Assembly: GCA_902791025.1 (NCBI GenBank)
Contig: CADATZ010000013.1
Span: forward strand, 1 to 64,000
DNA length: 64,000 bases
Origin: an uncultured Chloroflexota bacterium
GTDB lineage: Bacteria; Chloroflexota; Anaerolineae; Anaerolineales; Anaerolineaceae
Direction: 5' to 3'
Shown here: piece after piece, positions 43,373 through 52,499 of the stretch
Layout: every line of letters starts with the position of its first letter
How positions within the stretch are numbered: position 1 is the stretch's first letter
The notes under the pieces: model-generated
The model's input: the letters and a program-made list of their open reading frames with translations, nothing else
What the model was told of the DNA's origin: nothing
The model's database searches: none
Position numbers and translations under genes: made by a program

Positions 43373-44530
43373 TCATTCCTTTCCGGCGAAAGAATCATCC
43401 TCGAATACAAATTTTCGTTTGCTTATGGTATTGCGGAGGGCGTCGGACTCGGTTTTGTGCCAATTTTCAAGACCCTCCTGCCAGGCAGCGTATCGCGGGT
43501 CGGTACGGCGGTCGGGCAGGTCGTAATGGGTTGAGAGGTAATCCGTGAGAAACGCTGTGAATTTCCGGGCTCCGAGGATGTTGGCGTGTCCGGGATCGTA
43601 GAAATCATTTTCCGCATCCATCCCGATCTCATTCCAAAAATCATTGAAGTCGATCGCCATATGTCCGGCTTCCGAAATAAGTTCCGCCGCCCGATTGAAG
43701 CGCATGCGGTCTTCAGTGCTTTCACAGTAAGGCGGCATCACAAATAATATACTAAATCCATCCCGATCTGCCCGCTGCATCAGAGCGTGAAGCGCATTCT
43801 CAGCGCTTTCACTGAGTTCCATGGATTTGCTGATTTGGGACACAGAAGGATCCCGTTTTTGCTGAACGCAGCCGGTTCCGACAAAATAGCCTTTGGTGCT
43901 GCTGCTGAATCTGCCAAGCCCGCGGTAATGATAGGAGCCTTCCCAGATGTGCTGCCAGTTGTCATGATATTTCATGATGTCAAAATAAAAGGGGATCTCC
44001 GCAAACAAGCTTTTCGTGGGTTCTCCGGTTCCTTCATTTTCTATGGCATTGTCACTCAGGACAATTTTCCCGTGGTTCCGAAAGATCATCTTCCAGCGGT
44101 TCAGGGTCGAATACGGCAGAGAATCTGTCACGGAGCGCAGCGCTGCTTCTTCAACGGTATCGCCGCTTTGCAGGATCGTGCGGAGACTCACGATCACCAG
44201 TGAGGGGGATTGCGTTTTGAGCGCTTCGTTCAGCATATCTTCAAACATGGAAGCCCTCATCATGCTTTTCCCATAGGTATAGGAGGTGAAACCGGTTTGT
44301 TCATAGGCAGTGAAGGGACTCCAGAAGGCGGTTGCGTCACTGCTGCCGAAGTACAGCACGTCAATGGTGTTTTTCGGTTCGGCATAAATCCCGAGCATTC
44401 CAAGCCGTTCGTTGTTCCCCTGAATGGTGACTTCCGGCCGCAGTACGTTGGAGATGTGAAACAGCAGCCCGAAGAAAATCAGGAGAAAGGCCAGAGACTT
44501 CAGGATGAGTGGAAAGTGATGTTTCTTCAT
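43373..44530 (-). CDS. SGNH-hydrolase-like protein, partner of MBOAT acyltransferase
   Basis: A 385-residue protein with an N-terminal membrane anchor (about 8-27). YFGSSDA near residue 60 resembles the GDS block and DPGHAN near residue 310 the D-x-x-H block of SGNH/DHHW-type acyl hydrolases and transferases (AlgJ/DltD-like). Between them lies a region without a known domain. It is the third gene after an acyl carrier protein and an MBOAT protein; its ATG overlaps the MBOAT stop by one base. It is probably the outer partner that places an acyl group on a surface polymer. The acceptor is unknown. Confidence 0.75.
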   Translation of the reverse strand: MKKHHFPLILKSLAFLLIFFGLLFHISNVLRPEVTIQGNNERLGMLGIYAEPKNTIDVLYFGSSDATAFWSPFTAYEQTGFTSYTYGKSMMRASMFEDMLNEALKTQSPSLVIVSLRTILQSGDTVEEAALRSVTDSLPYSTLNRWKMIFRNHGKIVLSDNAIENEGTGEPTKSLFAEIPFYFDIMKYHDNWQHIWEGSYHYRGLGRFSSSTKGYFVGTGCVQQKRDPSVSQISKSMELSESAENALHALMQRADRDGFSILFVMPPYCESTEDRMRFNRAAELISEAGHMAIDFNDFWNEIGMDAENDFYDPGHANILGARKFTAFLTDYLSTHYDLPDRRTDPRYAAWQEGLENWHKTESDALRNTISKRKFVFEDDSFAGKE

Positions 44531-46065
44531 TAAAAGCCTCTGTAAATAAAATCAGCCGGATCATAATCCGGACCGTATTTCCCGAAAACGATCACGGCAA
44601 AAATCAGCAGAAAATATAGTGCCCAGCGGAAGACAATTCCCTGCCGGTCAATTTTTTCACGGACACTGCCGCTGCGCTGAAGCACGGAGACGAGCAGGAG
44701 AACCAGCAAGCCCACAGCGATGAGAACGGCTTCCTTTTCGCTGAGTCCGAAGCGTGTGTATGAACCATCGAACAGGACCCAGGGATTGACCGCGGTGGTC
44801 AGTCCGAGACGAATCGCACGGAAGGCTGCCTTCAAGCTGCCGGTACGGAAAAAGATGTTTCCAATAGAAACCAAAAGAAAGGTCCGCAGGGATTGAAACA
44901 GATGCCAGCTGAAGGAATCAGTCCGAACCTTAAAGAAAACTCTCAGTTTTTTCCAGCAAGGTTCTCCTGCCTGTCCGAGGACGAGGCAGAGCCAGAACCA
45001 GAGTCCCCAGCCGAAGATATATTTGTAAGCTCCGCCGTGCCACAGACCGATAAGGAGCCAGAGGCATAACAGGGCAAGATTGGTTGTGAGTTTGCCCGCG
45101 GTTTTTCGTCCAAAAGCCTTTGTAAAAAACCTGCGCATGTGAGTCATAAAGCGAGATCGTTCAAGCGGGTAAAAAACATAATCCCGCATGAAAGCACCCA
45201 GTGTGATGTGCCAGCGCTGCCAGAACTCCTGTACGGAGCGTGAGAAAAAGGGTGTGCGGAAGTTTTCCGGCAGCTTTATCCCGTAAACCTCCGAAGCTCC
45301 GAGGATGATGTCCATATATCCCGAAAAATCAGTATAAAGCTGCAGCATAAATAATCCCGCGGCTATCCAGATGTAAAAACCGTTATAGACTTCAACATCC
45401 CCGTAGACCCCGTCAACGATAAGAGCCAGCCGGGTGGAAAGGACCAGTTTTTTGAAAAGACCCCAGAGCATGCGCTGCAGCCCATGGGTGAAGTTGGTCC
45501 AGGAAAAGGGGTGCCCGGTAAAGAGTTCTTCTCTCATTTCCCCATATCGTGTGATCGGTCCCGCGGTGAGCTGAGGGTAAAAGGCTATGAAAAGGGCTGT
45601 TTTGAAAAGATTTGTCTCCGGTTCAGTCATTCCTCTGTACACATCAGTCATTTGTCCGATTGCCAGCAGGGAGTAATAACTGATGCCCAGCGGCAGCAGC
45701 CAGTTCAGTTCGTGCCCTGTTCCTTTTAGTCCGATTCGGGCAGCAAGGACATTCCAGTGTAGGAGAAAAAAGCCGTTGTATTTCAGCACGGCAAGCATAC
45801 CCAGGATGATAATGATGCCGCAGGTCAGATACCGTCTGGCTCTTCCGGGGTTCATGGGGCTGTTTTGATGGATTTTTATGCTGCAGAAGTGTGTGACGAG
45901 GATGCAGATGATCGGGTACAGTCCGGTGAACGGTGAACTGGATAAAGCGAAAAAAACTGCGCTGAAGACGAGCAGGGTAATCCAGCGGAACTTCAGCGGG
46001 AGCAGGTAATAGCACAGGACACTTGAGGCAAAGAAAACGAAGAAAGAAAAAGAGGTGAGCGTCAT
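44530..46065 (-). CDS. MBOAT family membrane-bound O-acyltransferase (DltB/AlgI-like)
   Basis: A 511-residue protein from ATG 46065, seven bases after the carrier-protein stop. A TTG at 46083 in the same frame is possible. About ten membrane helices are visible. LLIGLWHGGAYKYIFGW contains the conserved MBOAT His, and FRTPFFSRSVQEFWQRWHITLG holds the WRRWHxS-type motif of DltB/AlgI enzymes. These move acyl groups from a carrier across the membrane to an outside acceptor. It sits between the carrier protein and the SGNH protein in one operon. Confidence 0.9.
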   Translation of the reverse strand: MTLTSFSFFVFFASSVLCYYLLPLKFRWITLLVFSAVFFALSSSPFTGLYPIICILVTHFCSIKIHQNSPMNPGRARRYLTCGIIIILGMLAVLKYNGFFLLHWNVLAARIGLKGTGHELNWLLPLGISYYSLLAIGQMTDVYRGMTEPETNLFKTALFIAFYPQLTAGPITRYGEMREELFTGHPFSWTNFTHGLQRMLWGLFKKLVLSTRLALIVDGVYGDVEVYNGFYIWIAAGLFMLQLYTDFSGYMDIILGASEVYGIKLPENFRTPFFSRSVQEFWQRWHITLGAFMRDYVFYPLERSRFMTHMRRFFTKAFGRKTAGKLTTNLALLCLWLLIGLWHGGAYKYIFGWGLWFWLCLVLGQAGEPCWKKLRVFFKVRTDSFSWHLFQSLRTFLLVSIGNIFFRTGSLKAAFRAIRLGLTTAVNPWVLFDGSYTRFGLSEKEAVLIAVGLLVLLLVSVLQRSGSVREKIDRQGIVFRWALYFLLIFAVIVFGKYGPDYDPADFIYRGF

Positions 46066-46072
46066 GAGCGGA

Positions 46073-46315
46073 CTATCCGGCAAGAGCAGCGATTCTGTCA
46101 GCTATCTCGCCGACATTTTTCATTTTCAGGACGTCCTTCATGTCAAAACGGATCCCGAATTCATCCTCGATCGCAGCGATCAGTGAAATGTGGGTGAGCG
46201 AATCCCAGCCCTCGATATCTGTGGCTGTGGTGCCTTCGCTCAGCACAATTGTATCATCGTCAAAAATGTCCCGGAAAATGCTGTTCAATTTTGTGAAAAT
46301 TTCTTCTTTGTTCAT
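46073..46315 (-). CDS. Acyl carrier protein
   Basis: An 80-residue protein with the phosphopantetheine site GWDSLTH (Ser near residue 39) in a four-helix pattern. Length and acidic character fit an ACP or a DltC-like carrier. As the first gene before MBOAT and SGNH proteins, it most likely supplies the acyl group for surface O-acylation rather than fatty acid synthesis. ATG start; ribosome site AGAGAAAT is weak. The AT-rich region just upstream (46330-46440) probably holds its promoter. Confidence 0.88.
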   Translation of the reverse strand: MNKEEIFTKLNSIFRDIFDDDTIVLSEGTTATDIEGWDSLTHISLIAAIEDEFGIRFDMKDVLKMKNVGEIADRIAALAG

Positions 46316-46544
46316 ATTTCTCTATTGTATCAGGATTAATATACCATAAAAAACACCAATCGATAAAGTTCACCAAAAAACAAAAAAGTTAAATACAGAT
46401 AATCAGATTAATAATGATATAATGATTCGTACGAATCTTGCATGAGTCAATGCAGCCTGTTCTGTTTACCCAAAAAGAGTCAATGAAAACGGGGCATTTT
46501 GACTCAATCTGAAATAAGCAGTGTTTCCTTTTATTGGGAGTATT

Positions 46545-47012
46545 ATGGGAAAATTTTCTGATACCCGGCGGCATGCATCATGGAATTTTTCGCTGAACAC
46601 GGCGAAGTTTGAACCTGTCCGACAGGAGCAGGGTGATTCTGCTGAGGATTTCCCCATCAGCCGGATGATCGTTTTCACCGCTCCTTACGGAGAAGGAGGC
46701 GTGATTTCCCGGTTCTTCGCAAATTACGAAAGAAAACTCAAATTTAATCCCGGGATCATTTCCGATTTGTTTGAAAGTATCCTGAAGGTCCTGCCGCAAA
46801 GCAGGTATCCGCTGCCGGACGAGGATTGCATGGAGATCATCACCAGCAAAAACTGGCATCCCGAAGCATTTGGTCCTGATGCCAATGAAGCGGCTGTTGC
46901 TCCGGAAGTCCGGAAATATCTCCTTGAAAATGAACCATCCGTCAGAGAAAAGCGAACGTTGCTGCTGCGCATAGAAGGTGAGCACTGTCTTGTTTTTTGC
47001 GTGTTGGTGTAA
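46545..47012 (+). CDS. Hypothetical protein near the DUF4062 gene
   Basis: A 155-residue protein from ATG 46545, with GGGAG upstream. It is soluble, with alternating helix and strand stretches (FESILKVLPQSRYPLPDEDCMEI) and no recognised domain. An inverted repeat GAGTCAA...TTGACTC (about 46478-46506) lies before it and may be an operator. About 110 bases later another unknown gene follows in the same direction. No family can be assigned. Confidence 0.55.
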   Translation: MGKFSDTRRHASWNFSLNTAKFEPVRQEQGDSAEDFPISRMIVFTAPYGEGGVISRFFANYERKLKFNPGIISDLFESILKVLPQSRYPLPDEDCMEIITSKNWHPEAFGPDANEAAVAPEVRKYLLENEPSVREKRTLLLRIEGEHCLVFCVLV

Positions 47013-47122
47013 TTGATGTATGTGTTCGGAACAGAGTACATTGGAACAGACGGAGCCCTGTGTTCTGAACACATACGAAAAAGTAAAGCATTTTGCCTTG
47101 GTTTTAAGAAAGGTGGCTGAAG

Positions 47123-47656
47123 ATGGGTTTGTTGGATCTCTTCAAAAAGAACAAGTCCAAACAGGAAGACGATGCTGACGATGAAATGGTCATGCAGGTT
47201 ATGAGTTCTTATGAGTGTGTGCTGGGTGCTTATTACCAGAATCGGGATAAAGATGGTGCCTGGCCACTGACATGGCTTTCGGAAAATGATCCGGTTGATA
47301 ACCTGGAGGAACTTTCCGAAAATCTGCTTCCCGATTATTTTGAGGTCGACGAAGAGGGGAAGGATGCGGCCGGTTTTACCGGCGTCATGTACATTTCTCC
47401 GGAAAGGACCGGGATCAAAACGCTGAACAAAAATGATTTGAAAAACGAGTTTGGTCTGATCATGAGTGTTTTCAAAAAAGCAGCTTCCGAGCTGCAGAAA
47501 ATCCTGGTGGAAAATGATGCATTGGAGGAGGATGTTAAGGTAACCGGTTATGAACTCGGTACCAGAAGGGTCCAGCCGGAAGCGATATTGATCCCCGATT
47601 CAAACATCGTCCTGCTCCACGTGGAAATCGGGTTGAAATATAATACAAAAATGTGA
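47123..47656 (+). CDS. Hypothetical acidic protein
   Basis: A 177-residue protein. It opens MGLLDLFKKNKSKQED, a short amphipathic start often seen in proteins that touch the membrane or a partner, then a strongly acidic soluble domain (pattern of helices 20-70, strands 90-110, helix 115-140, strands to the end). No known family recognised. ATG start with AAAGGTGG. It converges with the DUF4062 NTPase gene with a palindromic repeat between them. Confidence 0.6.
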   Translation: MGLLDLFKKNKSKQEDDADDEMVMQVMSSYECVLGAYYQNRDKDGAWPLTWLSENDPVDNLEELSENLLPDYFEVDEEGKDAAGFTGVMYISPERTGIKTLNKNDLKNEFGLIMSVFKKAASELQKILVENDALEEDVKVTGYELGTRRVQPEAILIPDSNIVLLHVEIGLKYNTKM

Positions 47657-47663
47657 AAAATCT

Positions 47664-47738
47664 TCAGGACGGAGCACTTGGGGACTGGCAGCTTGTGTCG
47701 TAAAGCCGACACGAGTGTGTCTGTTCCCATGTGCATCG
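47664..47738. repeat. ~100-bp palindromic repeat, inverse orientation
   Basis: GGAGCACTTGGGGACTGGCAGC and GTGTGTCTGTTCCCATGTGC are the inner arms around TTGTGTCGTAAAGCCGACACGA. It sits between the 3' ends of two convergent genes. Confidence 0.7.
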
Positions 47739-47762
47739 CCGCGGATTTTGAATCATTACATA

Positions 47763-50700
47763 TTATTTTATTTTTCGCAGTGATTCTCTCATGCCGGCGG
47801 AGCTTGTCTCATCTCCGATTTCTTCCGCGAACCGGATGCCGTACCCATAACAGAGCGCGGCGGTATCCGGTTCGTCAAATTTTTCCAGTAAATTCCCGCA
47901 TACATCCATGATCACGCATTTCAGCCGGGTAGACTGCATTTTGCAGGGAATGTCCAGCCAGGGCTCCAGATCATCCAGCAGCTGATAACAGAGATCGGCT
48001 GATTGCATATCGAGCGAATGCTGCTGCAGAATCACCGCCTGGATCATCCTGGCGTGAGCGCACAGAATACGCGGCGCGGGATCTTCCGGTGCGGTCAGAA
48101 CCGCTTCCTGTGCTGCCTTTTCTGCCTTTTCCGCATACTCCGCGGCATGTTGGTTTCCGGTCTTCAGTAAGTGCAGGCTGAGATCTGCGAGCAAACTGCA
48201 GCGATTCATCAGGCTCTCCAGACCGTAATCCCGGGAGCAGATCGTATTGATGTGCTCCTGGGCTAACACATAGAAATCCAATGCTTTGTCATGCTCTCCT
48301 GACTCATCCAGCAGGTCGGCATATGCGGCTTCTGTGTGGAACAGGGCGTTCAGTGATTCCATGGAGTTATTGGAATGCTCATAATTCAGTTTAGCGTCAT
48401 AATAAGCTGATTCCATTAATGGCAGCATCTGTTTTTTCAGTGATGGATCATCGATGAACTGCATCAGACGGACCGCCTGGCTCCGCAGCAGCGCGTCCGG
48501 GGCGGAAAGGTTGTCCAGAACCAGAGAATAAGTTTGTCTGCCAAGAGCCCGGATCCGTTTGATCCCCTCCATGCAGACTGTGAATCCCTCCCGTGCGTTT
48601 TCCCGGTTCATGCACAGTTCCGACATGAGCAGGTACACCGCATAAAGAGGCGGAAAGACAAACGGAAAATCTTTTGTCTGAGTTCTGAAATCGTAAGCGT
48701 AATTTGCCGCTCGAACTGCTTGCCGGCAGACAGGCAGCGCTGCCTTCTGCCCTTCCAGCAAATCAATAGCGGTGCAGTGGATGAACAGAGACTGTGCCTT
48801 CAAAACATAGTTTTCCAGGGAGAATTGTTCTTCATTGTTAAATTCCCGCAGATAAGCGCCATATTCCGGTGCGTTCTTCCCCATATATCCGGAAATGGTT
48901 TCCAGGGAAAGAGGAGTTTCCAGAAATTCGACCATTCGGTCAGAAATATCGCGGAGCATGCACTGCCTTTGCCTTGACTCGGGTCTGTTGTCTACAAAAA
49001 CCTCAGCCATCTCCGCGGCGTACCAAAGTCCCTGCGGTGTGAATTCGTTCAGGATCGAAAGGTATGTTTTCCCACTGTCCCGGTCAGCGGCTTCGAACAT
49101 TTCCTGCTGCCAGCGGAAGCGGAGGGTGTTGTTCATGCTGTCAACGATCCGGAAAAACATCCTTTCCAGATGCGAGGATGCCTTTGGTCCCAGACAAAAC
49201 ATATGATAAAATGAGTCTCCAACGGCTGCTTCGCTTTGGCTTATTGAAAGTGTTTTCATCAGGAGTTCATGATTTTGCGGAGAATCAATATTTCGGCTGT
49301 TCAGCAGACCTTTCCGCAGACTTTGGTGGGAGAAATTGATCCTGCCATCCGATTGCTCCGTGAAGCAGAAATCCAGAAAATAACGCAGCCACTCAAACTG
49401 CAGCGTGTTCCATGAGTCTCCTGCGAGATTTGCGGCATGTTCCAGATCACTTAGGCGGATTCCATAACGTGAGAGCGCAATCAGGTCCAGCGACTTCAGC
49501 AGAGTTTCCGGATCTCCCTTAACGACCTGCGAGGAGAGTTTTACCGCATGGGTCAGGATCTGAGCGCTCAGATCCTGCGTTTTTTCCGGAAGGGAAGCGA
49601 TGATCTCGCGCAGATGATGGTTGATGGATTCCATCGCTCCGCCGTAACGGGAGGCATCCCGGTTGATCTGTTCAAAATCGGTGCGATAGATCATCAGCAG
49701 GCGTGCCAGTACCAGCCGTAAGTAAAGCGGGTTTTCGCTGCCGGGCATTCCGATGATTCCCTGTATGACAGATCCATCCAGGCTCTTACCGTACCGTGCG
49801 AACTGACCGTTGATGATCCTAACCTGTTCTTCTTTCGTAAGAGAACCGATTTGTACATCTGCATGTTCCCGCAGAATACGGGTATCAGGTTGAGCGGATG
49901 CGATACAGATCCAGGTGCTCCCGAGACCTTCCGGTGCCCAGCTGAATCGGGAGACATCTTCATTTGATGGGAGCTGATCCAGAGCGTCGATGAGGAACAG
50001 GACTTTTTTATTGTGTTTCATCGACCATTCTCTGCATAATGCAGTCAGTATTTCCTGCCAGTATTCGCTTTCTGTCTGGTTTGAAGAGCGGTCCGGTCCT
50101 GTATCGTGATTTCGATTCAGCGTTTCTTCCAGCGCATAGACGAAATATTGCAGCATGAAAAGCGTTGAACCGGATGTTTGCGAATTGCCGCAGAAAAACG
50201 GGATGACGTGGTATTGTTCCTCGAGTGCCGGGACCAGCTGGCAGAGAATGGATGTCTTGCCGCTGCCGGGTTCTCCTGTTAAGATTACCAGCGGGCTGCT
50301 GCTGAGGGACCATTGCAGTTTGCGGAGCTGTGTGCTGCGCTGTACCAGGTTGTTTTCCTGCTGATGCAGGCGCATTTCAATGGCTGCCTTCTCTTTTTCC
50401 TGCCAGACAGCCGGTTCTTCTGTCCCAATCTCTGACAGGATACTTCGTATATCTTTGATAGCCAAATCCGCAAAATCGCCGGTGTTGAGTATTTCGCCGG
50501 TTTGGGAATCGAGCTCTGGTTTGTAGGTGCGGATGCGGTCCGGATATCTTTCCCGCAGTTTGGCTTTCAATTGTTCCAGTTTAATTCGGGAGCGTTCACT
50601 GCTGTCTCGGAAAACAGTCAGGTACCGGTCATTCAGTTTGCTGTAGTCGATTTCCCTGAAATAGATGAAACAGTCCGTGTTGCTGTTCATCAGCAAGCCA

Positions 50701-51068
50701 TACTGGATCTCCAGCTCTGTGACACTTTTTTCAAAGAGTTCAGCGGATATACTGTGTTCCATCAATACATCCGCAATATTTTCCTCCGGGGGGATCCAAC
50801 CGTAGCGGTCACCGATGAGGATGAGCATGTAGGGATGGCATTTGTCGATCCCGTCAAGGCAGACCGTCAGGACCCTTTCAGCACTTTCCTTCTCACTCAG
50901 GTTGGATGTATCCACGCCCCAGCGCAGATCCAGAAGCTGAATGGAACAGAATTTTTCGGCTGCCAATGGTGCGATGCGCGGCATCACTTCCAAATGGAGC
51001 GTGTCCCGTTCCAGGTGCATGTCATTAAAGGTACTGCTGACAAAAAAACTGATATTCTCCCGCTGCAT
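47763..51068 (-). CDS. DUF4062 / NACHT-type STAND NTPase with TPR-like C-terminus
   Basis: An 1101-residue cytosolic protein. DUF4062 covers about residues 1-130 (FFVSSTFNDMHLERD, DLRWGV, LILIGDRYGWIPP). A NACHT/AAA NTPase follows with Walker A GEPGSGKT (265-272) and Walker B KKVLFLIDALDQL (354-366). After a winged-helix-like part (about 500-600) the C-terminal half is helical and resembles tetratricopeptide repeats. STAND NTPases of this plan act as signal or stress sensors, and some bacterial ones defend against phages. ATG start; ribosome site AAGGCGGGC is poor. Its neighbours are unknown genes, so the role is not clear. Confidence 0.8.
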   Translation of the reverse strand: MQRENISFFVSSTFNDMHLERDTLHLEVMPRIAPLAAEKFCSIQLLDLRWGVDTSNLSEKESAERVLTVCLDGIDKCHPYMLILIGDRYGWIPPEENIADVLMEHSISAELFEKSVTELEIQYGLLMNSNTDCFIYFREIDYSKLNDRYLTVFRDSSERSRIKLEQLKAKLRERYPDRIRTYKPELDSQTGEILNTGDFADLAIKDIRSILSEIGTEEPAVWQEKEKAAIEMRLHQQENNLVQRSTQLRKLQWSLSSSPLVILTGEPGSGKTSILCQLVPALEEQYHVIPFFCGNSQTSGSTLFMLQYFVYALEETLNRNHDTGPDRSSNQTESEYWQEILTALCREWSMKHNKKVLFLIDALDQLPSNEDVSRFSWAPEGLGSTWICIASAQPDTRILREHADVQIGSLTKEEQVRIINGQFARYGKSLDGSVIQGIIGMPGSENPLYLRLVLARLLMIYRTDFEQINRDASRYGGAMESINHHLREIIASLPEKTQDLSAQILTHAVKLSSQVVKGDPETLLKSLDLIALSRYGIRLSDLEHAANLAGDSWNTLQFEWLRYFLDFCFTEQSDGRINFSHQSLRKGLLNSRNIDSPQNHELLMKTLSISQSEAAVGDSFYHMFCLGPKASSHLERMFFRIVDSMNNTLRFRWQQEMFEAADRDSGKTYLSILNEFTPQGLWYAAEMAEVFVDNRPESRQRQCMLRDISDRMVEFLETPLSLETISGYMGKNAPEYGAYLREFNNEEQFSLENYVLKAQSLFIHCTAIDLLEGQKAALPVCRQAVRAANYAYDFRTQTKDFPFVFPPLYAVYLLMSELCMNRENAREGFTVCMEGIKRIRALGRQTYSLVLDNLSAPDALLRSQAVRLMQFIDDPSLKKQMLPLMESAYYDAKLNYEHSNNSMESLNALFHTEAAYADLLDESGEHDKALDFYVLAQEHINTICSRDYGLESLMNRCSLLADLSLHLLKTGNQHAAEYAEKAEKAAQEAVLTAPEDPAPRILCAHARMIQAVILQQHSLDMQSADLCYQLLDDLEPWLDIPCKMQSTRLKCVIMDVCGNLLEKFDEPDTAALCYGYGIRFAEEIGDETSSAGMRESLRKIK

Positions 51069-51141
51069 ACTGCCCGCCTTTGCAAATGTGATTAATTGTT
51101 TATATTATTTTTACCATATTTTTTTCATAAAAATCCAACCC

Positions 51142-51170
51142 TTGAAAATCAGACAGGGTGCCGTTATAAT
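51142..51170 (+). promoter_or_regulatory. Sigma-70-type promoter of the BMP transporter operon
   Basis: TTGAAA (51142-51147) and TATAAT (51165-51170) stand exactly 17 bases apart. Transcription would start near 51177, about 50 bases before the ATG at 51229. Confidence 0.8.
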
Positions 51171-51228
51171 AGTATTGTTGAACATCGGAACACCGATGGT
51201 AATCCGAAAGAAGAAAGGTGAAGTTAAA

Positions 51229-52218
51229 ATGAAGAAATTTTTGATTTTTCTGCTTACTGCTGTAATGCTGCTGTCCCTGGGACTGGTTTCCGTCCAGGCT
51301 GATGATTTGAAAGTGGCATTGGTTGTCGCCGGTGCTTTTGGCGATCGCTCCTTTTATGACAGCTCCAAGGCCGGTCTTGATCGCCTGATCAAGGAAAAGG
51401 GCATCGATGGTGTAACAATCGAATGTAACAACGAAAATCATGACATTCAGCTGCGCAATGCGGCAGAAAAAGCTGATGTTGTTGTGGCAGTCGGCTGGGA
51501 ATTCTACAATGTGGAAGAAATCGCTCCGGATTATCCGGAAGTCAAATTCATCTGGATCGACAACGCTACCTATGAACCGATCGACAACCTGCTGAACATC
51601 ACCTATGCTCAGAATGAAGGTTCCTTCCTCGCCGGTTATATCGCTGCTGCCGTTTCCAAGACCGGGGTGGTCGGTGCGGTCGGTGGTGAAGATGCCGATA
51701 CGATTAATGACTTCATTGCCGGTTACAGACAGGGTGCGGAATATTACGGTACTGAAAACGGCAAGGACATCACCGTGGAAGTCAACTATGCCAACAGCTA
51801 TGATGATCCCGCTCTCGGTAAGGACTGCGCAATTGCGCTGAACGACAAAGGCGCCGACGTGATCTTCAACATCGCTTCCGCAGCCGGTGACGGCATCTTC
51901 GAAGCCGGTGCAGAACGCGGTTTCTATGCTATCGGTGTTGACAGCGATCAGAAATATATTGCCCCGGATGTCATCATCGCTTCCATGAAAAAGGAAGTCG
52001 GCACCTCCATTTTCGATGCTGTTTCCAAATTCGTTGATGGCGATGACTCTCAGCTGGGCACCACCTGGGTCGCCGATATGGCCACCGGTTACATCGGCAT
52101 TGGCTATGGTGACGACGATATGCCGCAGCAGGTCCCGGATGAGGTCAAGGACGCTATTTCCGGTATCGCGCAGAAGATCATCGATGGCGAAATCGTTGTG
52201 GAAACGACCCGATCGTAA
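51229..52218 (+). CDS. BMP/PnrA family substrate-binding protein
   Basis: A 329-residue protein from ATG 51229, with AAAGGTG upstream. It has a signal peptide ending near VSVQA, but no lipobox cysteine, although most members are lipoproteins. The mature part starts LKVALVVAGAFGDRSFYDSSKAG, typical of the BMP family, and includes the ligand-region YAQNEGSFLAGYIAA and GVDSDQKYIAP. PnrA-type members bind purine nucleosides; the ATPase and two permeases follow. Substrate by analogy: nucleosides or a related small molecule. Confidence 0.88.
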   Translation: MKKFLIFLLTAVMLLSLGLVSVQADDLKVALVVAGAFGDRSFYDSSKAGLDRLIKEKGIDGVTIECNNENHDIQLRNAAEKADVVVAVGWEFYNVEEIAPDYPEVKFIWIDNATYEPIDNLLNITYAQNEGSFLAGYIAAAVSKTGVVGAVGGEDADTINDFIAGYRQGAEYYGTENGKDITVEVNYANSYDDPALGKDCAIALNDKGADVIFNIASAAGDGIFEAGAERGFYAIGVDSDQKYIAPDVIIASMKKEVGTSIFDAVSKFVDGDDSQLGTTWVADMATGYIGIGYGDDDMPQQVPDEVKDAISGIAQKIIDGEIVVETTRS

Positions 52219-52499
52219 GGGGTCAGGATTCAGGGGCCAGGATCCAGTGATATACGAGTAACAGGATAATCCGCCTCTGTATGTGAATATGTTAACGGAA
52301 ATCAGCGGGACGTTCCGAATGAATGTCCCGCTGATTGTCAAATGAGTCGTATCTGATAAGAACTTGCTGCATTGATCTGCCTCTGTATCAGATCAAAATG
52401 ATAGTTATAATGAAACTTATTTGGGAAAGGAACATTATCGGTTGGGTGAGCTGCCGGCCCCTGGCCCCTGGATCCTGAACCCTGAAAACGGAGGTCTCC
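52219..52499. other. Gap with a strong hairpin and opposed 7-bp-type repeats
   Basis: AATCAGCGGGAC (52300-52311) pairs exactly with GTCCCGCTGATT (52325-52336) over 13 bases; no T run. Repeats GGATTCAGGGGCCAGGATCC (about 52225-52245) and GCCCCTGGATCCTGAACCC (about 52463-52482) are reverse-complement-like and 7-bp periodic. The hairpin may make the binding protein more abundant than the other subunits. Confidence 0.6.

Noticed and set aside
51100..52341. Open frame of 413 codons opposite the BMP binding protein
   Set aside because: Same effect of codon bias. The plus-strand gene has promoter, ribosome site and family motifs.
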